From Halesus radiatus (Eukaryota > Arthropoda > Insecta > Trichoptera > Limnephilidae), in the NCBI GenBank assembly GCA_022606495.2, contig JAHDVE020005847.1:1-64000 (forward strand): 64,000 nt of DNA. Reading direction: 5' to 3'. Of this stretch, positions 10,571 through 20,892 are shown piece after piece (within the stretch, counting starts at the first letter, position 1; every line of letters starts with the position of its first letter). The position numbers were made by a program, and so were the translations under genes. The notes under the pieces are model-generated. The model was given only the letters and a program-made list of their open reading frames with translations, had not been told where the DNA came from and ran no database searches.

Positions 10571-10584
10571 TAGATGGCGGTAAT
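10571..10584. repeat. 14-bp inverted repeat, right side of exon A
   Basis: TAGATGGCGGTAAT lies 44 bp after the exon A donor. The identical string follows exon B at 11128-11141 and exon C at 13545-13558. Confidence 0.75.
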
Positions 10585-10757
10585 ACAAAAGTTGTTGATA
10601 ATTGGAAAAAACTTTTTTTAAATAATTTTATTAACACGGTTGTGGGAACTACATTTTCTTCTGCAGGTTCTAGTGTCTGTGTAGCTATTGTATTTACATT
10701 ATTTCCGATTTTTCACAAACACTTGTTTAATTGAATGTACAAAAGTGCTTTCGTTGA

Positions 10758-11152
10758 ATGGTGAGGTTTTCGTCTGTACAAAATGGATTGTAGATGTAAA
10801 AATATCATTTTATAATTTGTCTGCAGGATAGGTTTAGTGCAAATTCGCTACAAGCTGGCCGACTTTTGCTATTTCAGATACGATTGGCTAAAGGTTTTCC
10901 TCATGTACGAGACTCAGGGCCAATACGATGTGACTGGTTTGGACACCTGCTACCTTAATACTAAAACACTGGCTCAGATGCTCAAGGAAGACCCACTTCT
11001 AATGAATTCCTATAGATCGTGGGAGTTTGTCAATGACAGCAGGAGTTTAAACGACAAACTCGTAGAGCAAATCGGAAACGACTTCGGAAGTGAGTGTTAA
11101 ATTAATTCTCACTCGTACCACTGTCGCTAGATGGCGGTAATGTAAATATCAC
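10758..11152 (+). repeat. Duplicated segment carrying exon B
   Basis: The similarity between B and C extends beyond the exons. Upstream, GGTGAGGTTTTCGT, GTAGATGTAAAAAT, a GTGCA-ATTCG-TACAA block and CGACTTTT are shared. Downstream, AATTCTCACTCGTACC and GCTAGATGGCGGTAATG with TAAATATCACG are shared. The other copy is 13160-13572, so the duplicated unit is about 400 bp, exon plus intron flanks. This indicates genomic duplication of the exon. Confidence 0.8.
10878..11089 (+). CDS. Receptor guanylate cyclase alternative exon B
   Basis: The acceptor is CTATTTCAG|A and the donor is GGAA|GTGAGT. The first base completes the upstream Glu codon. The product reads YDWLKVFLMYETQGQYDVTG, then LDTCYLNTKTLAQMLKEDPL, ending IGNDFGS, 70 residues plus a split codon at each end. 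It is about three-quarters identical to exon C and clearly homologous to exon A, including the single Cys. Entry and exit phases equal those of A and C, so any one of the three can follow exon 1365-1548 and be followed by the same downstream exon. Including two of them in one mRNA would duplicate this piece of the fold. Confidence 0.85.
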
Positions 11153-11523
11153 GATGAGTTTGATTTCGATGAAGTTTTCTTTCTGTAATGACGAAATATG
11201 AGAGTGTTTATTTATTAACGGAGTACCTGCGTAGGTACATAGGTCATTCGGAAAAACGTATTTTAATTTTAATGATTGTAAGTATATATCGTCTCAGTTA
11301 TAACCGGCCTGAAAATATTGATTTAATCGGGAATACTATGGTAAGTACATACAAATGTATATTTTATAAATTTTAAGAGAGGTTTACAAAAAACTAGTAG
11401 GCATATACTAATAATATGACATAGAACCTAAAGTATATCATGGGACGTTTTAACGCGCATTAATCGATCACTGGATCAAAAAAGTAATCATCAAAAGTTA
11501 TTATTTTAGTTATTACTCATATA
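11090..11523. other. Intron sequence after exon B
   Basis: Apart from the conserved post-exon block ending near 11152, I see nothing recognisable here. Confidence 0.5.
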
Positions 11524-11679
11524 TAGACCTTCCACACGACTGGTTTGCCCGATACTAAAAAAAGCCATTGCGTCGAAAGATTCAACCAATGCCTACCAAC
11601 TTTAGAAAAGGACGACCGGATCATCGAACCTTTCAACGGCGTTTTTAGTATCGGGCAAACCAGTCGTGTGGAAGGACTA
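11524..11679. mobile_element. Short MITE with 38-bp inverted repeats
   Basis: The left end TAGACCTTCCACACGACTGG matches, inverted, the right end CCAGTCGTGTGGAAGGACTA with one internal mismatch. The inverted arms run 11524-11561 and 11642-11679 around about 80 bp of unrelated DNA. The element is probably a TA-targeting Tc1/mariner-type MITE, judging from the terminal TA on both sides. The near-perfect arms suggest a young insertion. Confidence 0.85.
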
Positions 11680-11711
11680 TTATTAATAACGAACAGTTTA
11701 AAAAATTAAGG

Positions 11712-12370
11712 ACATTCGAAATACGATTATAACGCTACGCCTTCACAGATGGCGTTAATTATATATCTTAACCGGGAGAGGGACGTCGGAGAGTTATTAT
11801 TTATTAATTCCAAATAATGATAATATTATTGTGCAATACGATAAACATGGTGTTTATAAAGAGAAAAATATTTATTACGTTTTTTTTAAAATTTGCATGG
11901 GCTTAGCATTTATCAAAATATAATCAAAAGTATTACACTTTTCTGACCGTTCTACGCATGTTGTACAAAAATATTTAAAAAGTTGAATATTCTTCAAAAA
12001 TGCTGTGAAGGTTTTTCTGTAAAATGTCGATAAGATAAAAAAAGAACAGTGGGTAGTTTAATTTTTTTATGAACACCACGTAACTTTAATTTTTTTTTGT
12101 ATTGCGGATTAAAAATCTTTGGTTATGTTTATTTACAAAAACGCAACGATAAAGCATTAAACATGCTTTTATCCACTTTAAAAATCATATTCGTATTTTA
12201 AATATTTTGTAAAACATACAATGGGACGGTCAGAAAAAGTAATATTTCTGATTAGATTTTGATAAATGCTAAGCCTATGTAAATTTATAAAATATTTAAT
12301 AAATATTTTTCTATTTAAAAACATTACGTTTTTCGTATTTCGGAATAATACTATCATTATTTTGAATTCT
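11712..12370 (+). mobile_element. TTAA element inserted into a MITE arm
   Basis: Positions 11712-11767 are the left arm of the MITE family of 1942-2301 (TTCACAGATGGCGTTAATT). At TTAA 11768-11771 it is interrupted by ACCGGGAGAGGGACGTCGGA, the left end of the TTAA-flanked family of 8122-9031. Internal blocks follow, such as GGGACGGTCAGAAAAAGT and TTGATAAATGCTAAGCC. The right end is lost near 12370. Confidence 0.65.
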
Positions 12371-13159
12371 TTTAAATATTGACATGAATTGTTTTTTTGG
12401 ATATACGGAATTATGGTATACAACAAATTATTTTTGTAGGTTTGTAGTAGAATTCATTCTAGAAACTTAACATACCATTTTAACACTAATACGGAATTTT
12501 TTTTCTAGGACTTGATCTTTAAACTTGTATTGTATTACAACTCTCATGAGATTGAAATTTATTTGCCAAGATTTTCTATAATTTCACTGTAGCAATCAAG
12601 ATGTCACTTTTATAACTCGTTTATTTCTTCTTCTGCGGAACTTTGAAGTAAAGTGGGAACATCTGACTGACAGCATATCCAGGAAGTACCAATGACTCTC
12701 CTTGGTGGTACTATGCGGTTAAAGTAAGTACCTACCTATAAAGTTTTATCAGAATGCTACATTTTTACGAGTACTATTAGACATTTTTTCATCAGAAAAG
12801 GTATATTTTTTTATGAAAAATAATAACACAATATGCCATTGTAAAAAATCGCTAAAATATCAACTATAATGTTATTTACATATGACTGCAAGACATAGAG
12901 CACACCAGTATAAAATTTTCGGTTTGAGTTTGATTTTTTGTTATCAATTTATTGACGTTAATCAGAAATGAAAGATGGAAATAGGTACGTAGTATTACGT
13001 GAATACTTGTTAAAACAAGATGATTTACGTTTATACGTAAGTATACTCTAAAATAATGAATTTTTTTTTACAGATTTTCCAGCTTTTGTGTTTGTATGTT
13101 TTCGATTTTATTCAGACACATTTGAGTGAAATGTCCAAAAGCGTTTTTTTTTTTCTTAA
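12371..13159. other. Intron sequence, nothing recognised
   Basis: This is AT-rich intron DNA between the TTAA element and the duplicated block around exon C. A short GC-neutral patch at 12640-12730 has no sustained frame and no homology to the receptor exons. Confidence 0.5.
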
Positions 13160-13572
13160 ATGGTGAGGTTTTCGTATGTAAATACTGGAGTTTTTCGCAC
13201 AGTTTCAGGGTAGATGTAAAAATCACGTGTTGTAACTTGTCCGATGACAGATTTGGTGCAGATTCGTTACAATCTGGTCGACTTTTACCTTTTCAGATAT
13301 GAATGGCTAAAGGTTTTCCTCATGTACGAGAGGAAAGGTCGCTACGAGGTGATCGGGCCGGACACCTGCTACCTGCAGACCAACACCCTCGCCCAGATGC
13401 TCAAGGAAGACTCGATCCTAAAGAACTCCTATAGGGCGTGGGAGTTTATCGACGACGGCCGCAATATAAGCGACAAACTCGAACAGCAAATCGGAAATAA
13501 TTTCGGAAGTGAGTCAATTTAATTCTCACTCGTACCGCCGTCGCTAGATGGCGGTAATGTAAATATCACGCA
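13160..13572 (+). repeat. Duplicated segment carrying exon C
   Basis: This is the second copy of the exon-containing duplication described at 10758-11152. Intron flanks on both sides are conserved. It lies about 2.4 kb downstream of the first copy. Confidence 0.8.
13297..13508 (+). CDS. Receptor guanylate cyclase alternative exon C
   Basis: The acceptor is CCTTTTCAG|A and the donor is GGAA|GTGAGT. The product reads YEWLKVFLMYERKGRYEVIG, then PDTCYLQTNTLAQMLKEDSI, ending IGNNFGS. The length and both phases equal exon B. Differences from B cluster in the R-K-G-R-Y-E-V loop and the acidic-to-basic stretch after SYRAWEF. In human NPR-A the matching segment lies near residues reported to contact peptide ligand, so a change in ligand response is plausible but inferred. 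The third codon positions are rich in G and C, as in exon A, which supports purifying selection. Confidence 0.85.
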
Positions 13573-13899
13573 ACATTTTCTATCTTATTTTAAAACGAAA
13601 AACTTTTTATCGATTACATTAAGTATCCACGTTTGTATATATATAGGTTGTTTAGGTACACAACATTTATATTATTTTATGAAGAATATATTAAGTGAAT
13701 TTCTTCGTGGAAAGGCAGCCAATAGGATATTGCTTGGATCGCAATAATTATTTTCATGAAGGTAAGTGTATAAAAAATAATATTTTATCCGGTTTGAATA
13801 TATGATATTACTTGCAAGCAAAGGAGCTAAACCCCATAATGTTCCAAATATACATAAAAAAGAGCTATTATTTTTGCACATTTTTATACTTAAGGCCAA

Positions 13900-14256
13900 T
13901 CGAAATACGATTATTACGCCACGCGCTCACAGGTGGCGTTAATGTAAATATTTCCGAAAAAAAAACACCCTTACGTAATGCTTTTAAATTAGAGATAAAT
14001 TATTTGTTTGCCGATGAACATACATCATACGGAAAAATATGTTGTTGCAGGTATAAAGCCAAATTCCATCAAAAACTTTGTAAAAATACTTTATTGGAAC
14101 ACTGGCACATACTGTATATTTACAAGTTTCTTGAAGGAATTCAACTTTTAACTTACAATAACATTTTTTTCCATTTCACATTTAAAAGCATTACGTGCTA
14201 AACGATTTTATTTCAAAAATATTTAAATTAATGCCATCCGTGAGACAGCCACGTTA
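13900..14256. mobile_element. MITE related to 1942-2301
   Basis: The left arm CGCTCACAGGTGGCGTTAAT with GTAAATATTTC pairs, inverted, with AAATATTTAAATTAATGCCA and TCCGTGAGACAG. The length is about 357 bp, as for the copy at 1942-2301. A 129-codon frame across it is not conserved between copies, so it is not a gene. Confidence 0.65.
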
Positions 14257-14744
14257 ACAACATGTTTCTTATGCCATTCATGTAAAAAAATCAGTTAAAA
14301 GAGCAATATTTTTGAATATACTGTTTCATTACAAATGTATGTAGTTTCCTCGTCGAGCTGACGCAAATGATTGATTGGTATTCGAATTAATCCGTCTATT
14401 TATAGATAGGTAGGTGTGTTGGTATTTGGACGTGATGATAATAGCATTCTTATCACCGTACTAACTACAGATATTCGTCCAATGCAGGAACGTACATAAA
14501 TCAAAGGCCACCGTATAGCAACATAGCAGGCAATTAGCATAATGGTAAATGGAATGGTGGCTTAGATAACATGCCAAGAATTATTTGAAATCCGTAGTTT
14601 TTCTCCAATTACCGCTCTGTCAGGTCCGGCCCTGGGTCGAACGGCGCCTGGCGCAGGTGAAATTTTGCCACCCCCTTTGAAAACCTTAAAAAATGTAAAC
14701 ACATCAAATTATTATAAAAATTGAGAATAATATTTACAAATCTT
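14257..14744. other. Intergenic or intronic DNA with one hAT-like end
   Basis: The only recognisable item is CAGGTCCGGCCCTGGGTCG at 14622-14640. It resembles the CAGGGCCGG-type terminal sequence of hAT-like MITEs. No second end is visible. Confidence 0.35.
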
Positions 14745-14945
14745 GAATTTGAGATACGATATCGATGAACATGACATAAATTGAACTGGTTTCATTAGCT
14801 ATGTTGGTTAAGCGGTTGCCCCGGATAGGCAGAGGTCCTGGGTTCGAGTCCCGGATGCGACTGAAATCTTTTTATTTTCTGTCGTTTTTTTTCGTTTTCA
14901 TGTTTCATGGGTTATGTTAATATTATTTTCTACAATGATTGAATT
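14745..14945 (+). repeat. SINE-2 full copy
   Basis: This plus-strand copy has the tRNA-like head with loop CCGGATA on stem TTGCC/GGCAG, then B box GGGTTCGAGTCCC, then GCGACTGAAATC and the body with CATGTTTCATGGGTTATG and TAATATTATTTTCT. It is one of the three most complete copies in the window. Confidence 0.75.
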
Positions 14946-15787
14946 ATTAAAAACTTGTTTTTACGCTGGGATATCTATCTAGTTTTATTTTCGGCGTTTA
15001 AAAATAGTTGTGTATTTATAATATGTAAAATAACATCTTCGTTATTTTCAACGTGGGCACATAAGGCATTGCTTAAGTGGGAATGTATTGCAAACTAGAA
15101 AGAAATATCTTTATTTACTTACCCTTTATATATTTAAATGAAGTATTTAATAAAACACGTTCAATATCTACTCGTATTATTCAAAATGTCATCACTGAAA
15201 AATACGTGATTTTTGCAGGTTTGTCGAAAAATTGCAAAATACATACTAATAGACCCAAAAATGTTTTGTTCTTTTAAAATTTAAATCATTTTTTAATAAT
15301 TAAAAAAAATCTTATAACTTACATTTTAAGTATCTTATTTCAGTGCGTTGTTAAAAATAACTAAACGAAGCAAACCAATAGCCAAAATTGTCAATGATTT
15401 TAACAAATACCACGAGTATCTAGATGTTTTTAATGCTTTGTCTGTATCCTAACTGTAAAGTATTTACTTTAGTGTACAAAAATTAACTTTATGTTCATTA
15501 CAAATATGTTTCAAATTTCTTCAAGTTCAACTCGTATGAAACAAACATTATTCAAGTTGGTGGCCTGAAAGAATGCGATAGAAATTCGTATAGCCCTGTC
15601 TCATTATATTACTTTATTTTTGCGCCAAGCCGCCTATGTATTTCTCATTTTACACTGCGTATTCTGTCTTCCTTCATCTTGTGTTAATTTTTCCTTCGAA
15701 TGCAATACCTATAAAACGAGAGGCGCAAAAGTTTTTTCTGCGCCGTCATTAATTTCAGGTTTAATTGTCGCAAGAGTAGGTATAAAA

Positions 15788-15935
15788 TAGATAGATACAT
15801 ACATCTTCTTCCCCTTGTCCTACTCGGGTCGGGGACCTATCGCATCAACAAGGCGCCTCCAGGCGTCGCTGTTCTGTGTTACGTTGACGGCATCCACCCA
15901 TAGTAGGCACGGTCTCTCCTTGCACAGCCTTTGCT
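15788..15935 (-). pseudogene. LINE ORF2 C-terminal tail, minus strand
   Basis: Read on the minus strand, the frame gives AWRRLVDAIGPRPE followed by a stop in CGAGTAGGACAAGGGGAAGA. A related plus-strand copy lies at 18605-18775, sharing GGTCCCCGACCCGAGTA. This short terminal peptide plus 3' UTR is typical of the end of an RTE/Jockey-type ORF2. Confidence 0.55.
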
Positions 15936-15974
15936 TTGCTCGCCACAAACTTTTATAGCTCAGAGATAGGAACC

Positions 15975-16135
15975 ATGACCGAAATTAAAGCATCAAAGCT
16001 ACGGATCGGCACATGGAATATTACCAGTTTAGGTGGAAAGGAAATCGAACAAGCAAATGAGGCGAATAATATAGATTGTTTATTTTATCGTAAAGGCTCT
16101 TGGAGTCGGGCGCTGGGCACTGGAACGGAATGAGT
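15975..16135 (+). pseudogene. LINE endonuclease N-terminal fragment
   Basis: The frame reads MTEIKASKLRIGTWNITSLG then GKEIEQANEANNIDCL. The (L/I)RIGTWNxxSLxGK(E) start is the beginning of the apurinic-like endonuclease domain that opens ORF2 of RTE-class non-LTR retrotransposons. It is often annotated in insect genomes as a craniofacial-development-2-like protein. Only about 45 residues remain. The downstream sequence is unrelated, so this is a fragment. Confidence 0.65.
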
Positions 16136-16545
16136 TTTTTTCGAACTCATATAATATTATAAATGATGAAACTTTTAGAATGAAATAAATTAATACAAAA
16201 TGGGTACTATCGGCGCCTTGGTAATCGGCTGCTCCAATTGCGCCTGCATAGGACTGGCCATGACTGCTGTAACTAGTTATCTTACAAACACAAAAACAGT
16301 AAATCATTAATATAACACGCATGGACATAGGGAAGGACTTAACAATTATTTATGAAAAGTGGGGAAAAAACAGGAAGAGATAACATGTGGTAAAAAGAAG
16401 ATGATTGGGTACATGGCTACAAGGATTACCCCCGCATTTAATATTGAAGGAGGGCTGATTTTTTTTTTTAATTTTTGTATTTTTATAATGACTGTTTTTT
16501 TTTCGATGTTAATATTGTATTAAAAAAATAGTTATTTTATTTTAA

Positions 16546-17510
16546 GGGGGAGAGGGACGTCGGAGAGGGATAATTTATTAATTCGAAATAATGATAATAT
16601 TATAACTCAATACGATAAACATAATGTTTTTAAATAGAATAATATTTATTATATATTTTAAAAATTTACATATACTTAAAATTCATCAAAATCAAATCAG
16701 AAATATGACATTTTTTCTGACGGTCCTACGTATGTTTTATTAAATACTTAATGATGTGTACCCGGGCTTGTTCGGTTATTTTTAAAAAATAAATTTATGA
16801 AGTTGTGATTTCATGCTCGTCGCAACAGCTAAACAAAGAAAGATTCAGTTAATAATTTAATTTTATTCCAAAGATTAATTTTTCAAAGCATATCTCTATA
16901 ATAAAGTTCTTAATTAGGTACCTACTTGTGTTTTCCATTTTCAAAATATTCTACCCAAACAAACCTTTTTATTTTGAATATGTAATCTGTGGCTAACCAA
17001 AGTGGTATATCTATGGGGTAACCTGAATACATCACGGCGGATTCAGTGTTTTTCATACTAATTTTAAAACGTTATGACAATAGTTTTACATATTGGATTT
17101 TATTCAAAGTACTCTCTAAACCTCCCCGGCGCTAACAAAAACAAACTATGCTATGTTCAGCGATACCGGTAAAGTAATTTTCTACAAAATCGAGGACAGA
17201 CAGACACACATTCATTTTTATACATAAAGAAGAATATTTAAAAATGTTGAATATCTTCAAAAAACGCAAGTGTTTACGGTTTTACTTTAAAATGCCGAAA
17301 AGCTATTTAAAAAAACAATGAGGTGTAGTTTAATTTTTCATAAACATAACGATTTTTTTTTAAATTGTGGTTTACCAAACTTTGGTTAAATTTGTAAAAA
17401 AAAACTTTTAAAAACTATTTTAATATTTCGAAAAACATCCGTAGGACGGTCAGTTAAAGTCATATTTATGATTTTATTTTGATAAATGATAAACCTGTGT
17501 AATTTTTAAC
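16546..17510 (+). mobile_element. TTAA element interrupted by a Helitron-like insertion
   Basis: TTAA at 16542-16545 precedes GGGGGAGAGGGACGTCGGAG. The element runs to about 16740, is interrupted, and resumes at about 17230 with GAATATTTAAAAATGTTGAA. It continues through TAGGACGGTCAGTTAAAGTC and is cut off before its right end by LINE sequence. The related element at 11772-12370 shows the uninterrupted order. Confidence 0.65.
16742..17229 (-). mobile_element. Helitron-like non-autonomous element
   Basis: On the minus strand it begins TCTTTATGTATAAAAATGAA and ends with the hairpin-like AAGCCCGGGTACAC followed by ATTAAG. A 5' TC and a GC-rich hairpin shortly before the 3' end fit Helitrons. 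A relative without the 3' end lies at 38990-39312, sharing TCTGTGGCTAACC and TCTCTAAACCT. No Rep/helicase is encoded. Confidence 0.55.
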
Positions 17511-17514
17511 GACC

Positions 17515-17815
17515 ATGTAATTCGCTCTTTCGCAATCCATACTCACATTTAGACTACTGTCTTGGGGAAGTGCAACTAATATTAATATAGACCCACTAGT
17601 AAAACCACAATAGACAATACTTAAATATATTCTTCAAGTACCATACTTTACAGATTCTACTGAATTTTTCAAGATTTTGGACGTTATGACAATTAGACAA
17701 CTTTATGCTAAATTTGCAATCCCTCATCTCTTACAATCTAATCTTCACATTCCCCCTACAATCGCAAACAATTATTTCAATAAGAGTTTTATCAAACCAC
17801 ACTCTGTACAATAAG
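17515..17815 (+). pseudogene. LINE reverse transcriptase C-terminal remnant (second family)
   Basis: After a frameshift the reading is LLSWGSATNINIDPLVKPQ then, past a stop, TILKYILQVPYFTDST and VMTIRQLYAKFAIPHLLQSN. The L-L-x-W-G-S-A-T block, a short gap and a T-I-x-Q-L-Y-x block are typical of the thumb and post-thumb part of CR1/Jockey-like reverse transcriptases. Stops and a frameshift show that it is dead. Confidence 0.6.
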
Positions 17816-17861
17816 CATAACAATAAGAAAAACAGAAGAGTATGTATGATAATGTAAGAAC

Positions 17862-17925
17862 TTGAATGAAGCAAGCAGCGTATGCCAAATGGTGTGATGG
17901 TTAGTTAGTAAGGTAAATAAATTCT
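17862..17925 (+). repeat. LINE 3' tail with GTTAGTTA
   Basis: GAATGAAGCAAGCAGCGTAT with GTGATGGTTAGTTAGTAAG matches the 3' end of the LINE at 54906-55373 (GAATGAAGCAAGAAGTGTAT ... GATGGTTAGTTAGTTAG). It is a short 5'-truncated insertion. Confidence 0.6.
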
Positions 17926-18492
17926 AATTCATCTCAGATGTTTCCATCACCAGCGTTGAACCTAGTTATAATTTATGTATATTTGATGTCCTACCCATGT
18001 AAACAAGGCTCTCATACCAAAACGTATAATTTCTCCTCCATCTAAATTCAAAGCAGCCACGTATTTCCAATACTGTCATTAGACAGCTTGCCATTGCTCA
18101 CATGATGGAGACCTTTTACCTAGAATAGGGCATTAGTTAGGTGGTAGGAACTACGTGTGACATCACATATAGGCACAGGTACACTACGGTAACCTTGCCA
18201 GGCGGAATATGTGAACGTTCTAGGTAGGTTATGTTCTAGATTGGCTATCAACTATCGACTGCTATTATGTTGTCGACGTTTTGTAGATTACCAATAAAAA
18301 ATACACTGGTGTTGATATCTATGGAAATTAAGAAACTGTTTTTAAACAAAGAATTGAAGCTATTTTACGTTTGCTTTCGATGCGTAATCAATGTGTAAAT
18401 GCAATACCTTTATTTGTGCACCAGCGAAGAGAGGTGAAAGATCACAAGATACAAATTATAGTAACAAAAATAATTTTTAAAAATTAAGAAAA

Positions 18493-18570
18493 AAATATTG
18501 CCACGGCCGAGAATCAAACCTTGATCAACTGCTTACCAAGGCAACTATGCTGACTATTACACCACCAACT
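18493..18570 (-). repeat. tRNA-Gly(TCC)-like pseudo-tRNA
   Basis: The minus strand reads GTTGGTGGTGTAATAGTCAG, then CATAGTTGCC, the anticodon region TTGGTAA, AGCAGTTGATCAAGG and TTTGATTCTCGGCC. This aligns with metazoan tRNA-Gly(TCC). The anticodon TTCCAA has become TTGGTAA and the T stem is damaged, so it is a pseudogene or old SINE head. Confidence 0.5.
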
Positions 18571-18604
18571 TTTTTAAAAATGGCTCTATAAATTCACTAT
18601 ATTA

Positions 18605-18775
18605 TTATATAATATATGGGCCGCTCTAGGCACAGGTGGGAGAAGCAACTCCAGAGGCTGTGCGAGGAAAGGCTGGACCTACGGATGCCGTGAACGTAGT
18701 ACGGTAGAGGGACCTAGTCGATACGATGGGTCCCCGACCCGAGTAAGACCAGGCGAAGAATATGTACATATCGAC
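18605..18775 (+). pseudogene. LINE ORF2 C-terminal tail, plus strand
   Basis: CAGAGGCTGTGCGAGGAAAG, GGATGCCGTGAACGTA and GATGGGTCCCCGACCCGAGT match the minus-strand fragment at 15788-15935. It lies right before AT-rich unique DNA. Confidence 0.5.
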
Positions 18776-18899
18776 GGTTCCAACGAACAATGTCGGATGT
18801 GTAAATCGGTAACTTTGTATAAGAGCTGTAGTAGTTGCAATAATATGTTTTTCCTATGAAATAAATAGGGGTTTGTGCCAAATATCAAAAACAATACTA

Positions 18900-20465
18900 T
18901 ATTTCTTTATCTCAAAAAACAATAAAAATTCAGACGTGAAACTCTAAACACATAGAAACGAAACTTTAAACAGCTCTAATAAGAAGATACCATTTGCACA
19001 TCCGACATTGTTCATTGGGACCGTCGATATATATTCTGAACATAAGAATAAAGTTTTTGTTTTTTATTTTACGAAGGTTACGTATATTACGTACATGACA
19101 ACATATATTTTTAAGATAGCCATACAAGGTTACGAATAGCCTGATGATATTTTAATTCCTTTTACTACCTTCATTACAAGCGGAAAATGTGGCTTGTGCG
19201 ATGATGGAGCTTGTAGCTAGCAAAGGATTGAATACGCAACGCTTAGGTGGGAACCTGACGCTTTGGACCACTCGGAAATTAATGGGTTAGTTATTATATA
19301 CATTCCTCAGCATTTAGTCACACTATCCAGAAATTCAATACAACACTATTCAACGCATAATACAGAGAATGATTTTTGATATATGCTTTACGAATTATGT
19401 GAATGGTGCATGTGTAGTTGCAATAGTGTAGTTGCATGAGTTGTTCCAGCAGGGTGAAGATTAATCTTCCCGTTGTCAAGAGGGGTAGTCAAGACCTCTT
19501 AAATTGTTATCCTCCATGTATTCTTTCAAATAGAACCTTATAGTTTTGGTAGTTTTTGAATTACTGCAAAACCAATAGACATATGATCTACCATTAAAAT
19601 AAATAAATTTAAGTGCTAGATTAAAACAGATTTATTTATTTATGTATTTATTTGTTGTGCGGGTATCATCCCTTGCCACAAATAATCATTCTTTCGCGCT
19701 GAAACCCATACCCACAGCTACAAGTTTCCGCCATTCTACTTGTATAGTTGTGGGCGATACGCGCCATCTCACTCGCCCGCGCTATTACCAAATCTACGTG
19801 AAGAGGTAAGGTAATCGGCCGCCGGACCGCCAGCAGGTAGCAAATGTTCTTACGAACGAGAAGACAGTAGATCCTCAGTCACCGGAGGGCTAACCGTATG
19901 CCATGTTCATTGATGAATGTAGAGTTTTTTTAAAATAAAATTACCTATCCTATATTTTATATATTTTTTTACGAAAACACATTAAATGTGTAAGCCATAA
20001 GAAGAATTTATAGCAAAATTTATGATTAAATCTAAAAAAATGCCAATATAATGACAACGTGAGTTTTGTTTTCCATTTTAGCAAGCCGAAGGTCAACCGG
20101 ACGGTAGCTAACCTCCAATAGGAGATTGCACCATAAGGCAAATATTGGTTTGTCGACCGTTTGATAAATAATATTTTTATACTTACGTCATTTAGTCATA
20201 CATCCGCTCGAGACTCGAGGAAAGCGACCACATTTTCATAAAACCTACAGCTTCCGAGTGGCCATCGCCGGTGCTTAGGGGATAAGAATTATGCGTCCCA
20301 CCTGCCGCTTAAATAAAGAATACTAATTTTCTTCCTTAATATTATTTAAGGTAACACTTTCAAATTGCAAAGCAACAAAACGTTTTCTCTAACGAGCAAA
20401 CTTATTAATTCAAGAAATCCAGTGGCACCTCTTTGTATTGTTCAAAAAGGATATTAATCTAACAA
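18900..20465. other. No gene seen
   Basis: This is mostly AT-rich DNA. A GC-richer patch at 19700-19880 contains CCACAGCTACAAGT and its partial inverse ACTTGTATAGTTGTGGG (19700-19760). No sustained frame or known repeat was recognised. Confidence 0.5.
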
Positions 20466-20470
20466 TTTCG

Positions 20471-20892
20471 ACGGCCTCCATGGTCGAGGGGTAAGGCTCT
20501 CGACTACGAATCGGAAGGTCGCGGGTTCAAATCCCGGCGTGCGCAACTACATTTTATTTAATTAATTTGTGCTGTTTCACAATTAATTAATTAAAAAATA
20601 ATGTGTAGTATATTTGCGCACGTTCCAGAGTGGAAGATACTCCCAGTATCTCCCTGGTGAAAGACCACCATTCAGAATTGAAACGTTGCTTGAAATGGCT
20701 TTTAGCCGTGTTTGGTGACCGTATCTGAATAGACAGGCATTTCCCCACCTTAGTCTTCCCCTTCTCCTTCCCCACCCCTATACCTTCAGCCTCACAACAT
20801 TTCCCAATTGGGGATGCCATAGTCTCACTGGCTCTAGACGGTTGGGAGCAGTTGAGACTCTTGTGAGGCATTCATGTAAAAAAAAAAAAATA
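20471..20892 (+). repeat. SINE-Arg, most complete copy
   Basis: This is the reference copy of a tRNA-derived SINE. The head (20473-20545) has D-arm TGGTCGAGGGGTAAGG, the anticodon loop CTACGAA (anticodon ACG, Arg) on a 4-5 bp stem, and T arm GCGGGTTCAAATCCCGG. The body of about 330 bp includes an AT-rich spacer with TTAATTAATT, CACGTTCCAGAGTGGAAGAT, CCTGGTGAAAGACCACCATT, a CT-rich tract and TTGGGGATGCCATAGTCTCA. It ends GGCATTCATGT plus a run of 13 A. Antisense open frames across the body are repeat shadows. Confidence 0.85.

Noticed and set aside
12600..12740. Possible further receptor exon between B and C
   Set aside because: It is GC-neutral with a GT-containing end, but no sustained frame and no similarity to the A/B/C peptides.
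13812..14201. 129-codon + frame
   Set aside because: It lies across a MITE (13900-14256) and is not conserved in the related copy at 1942-2301.
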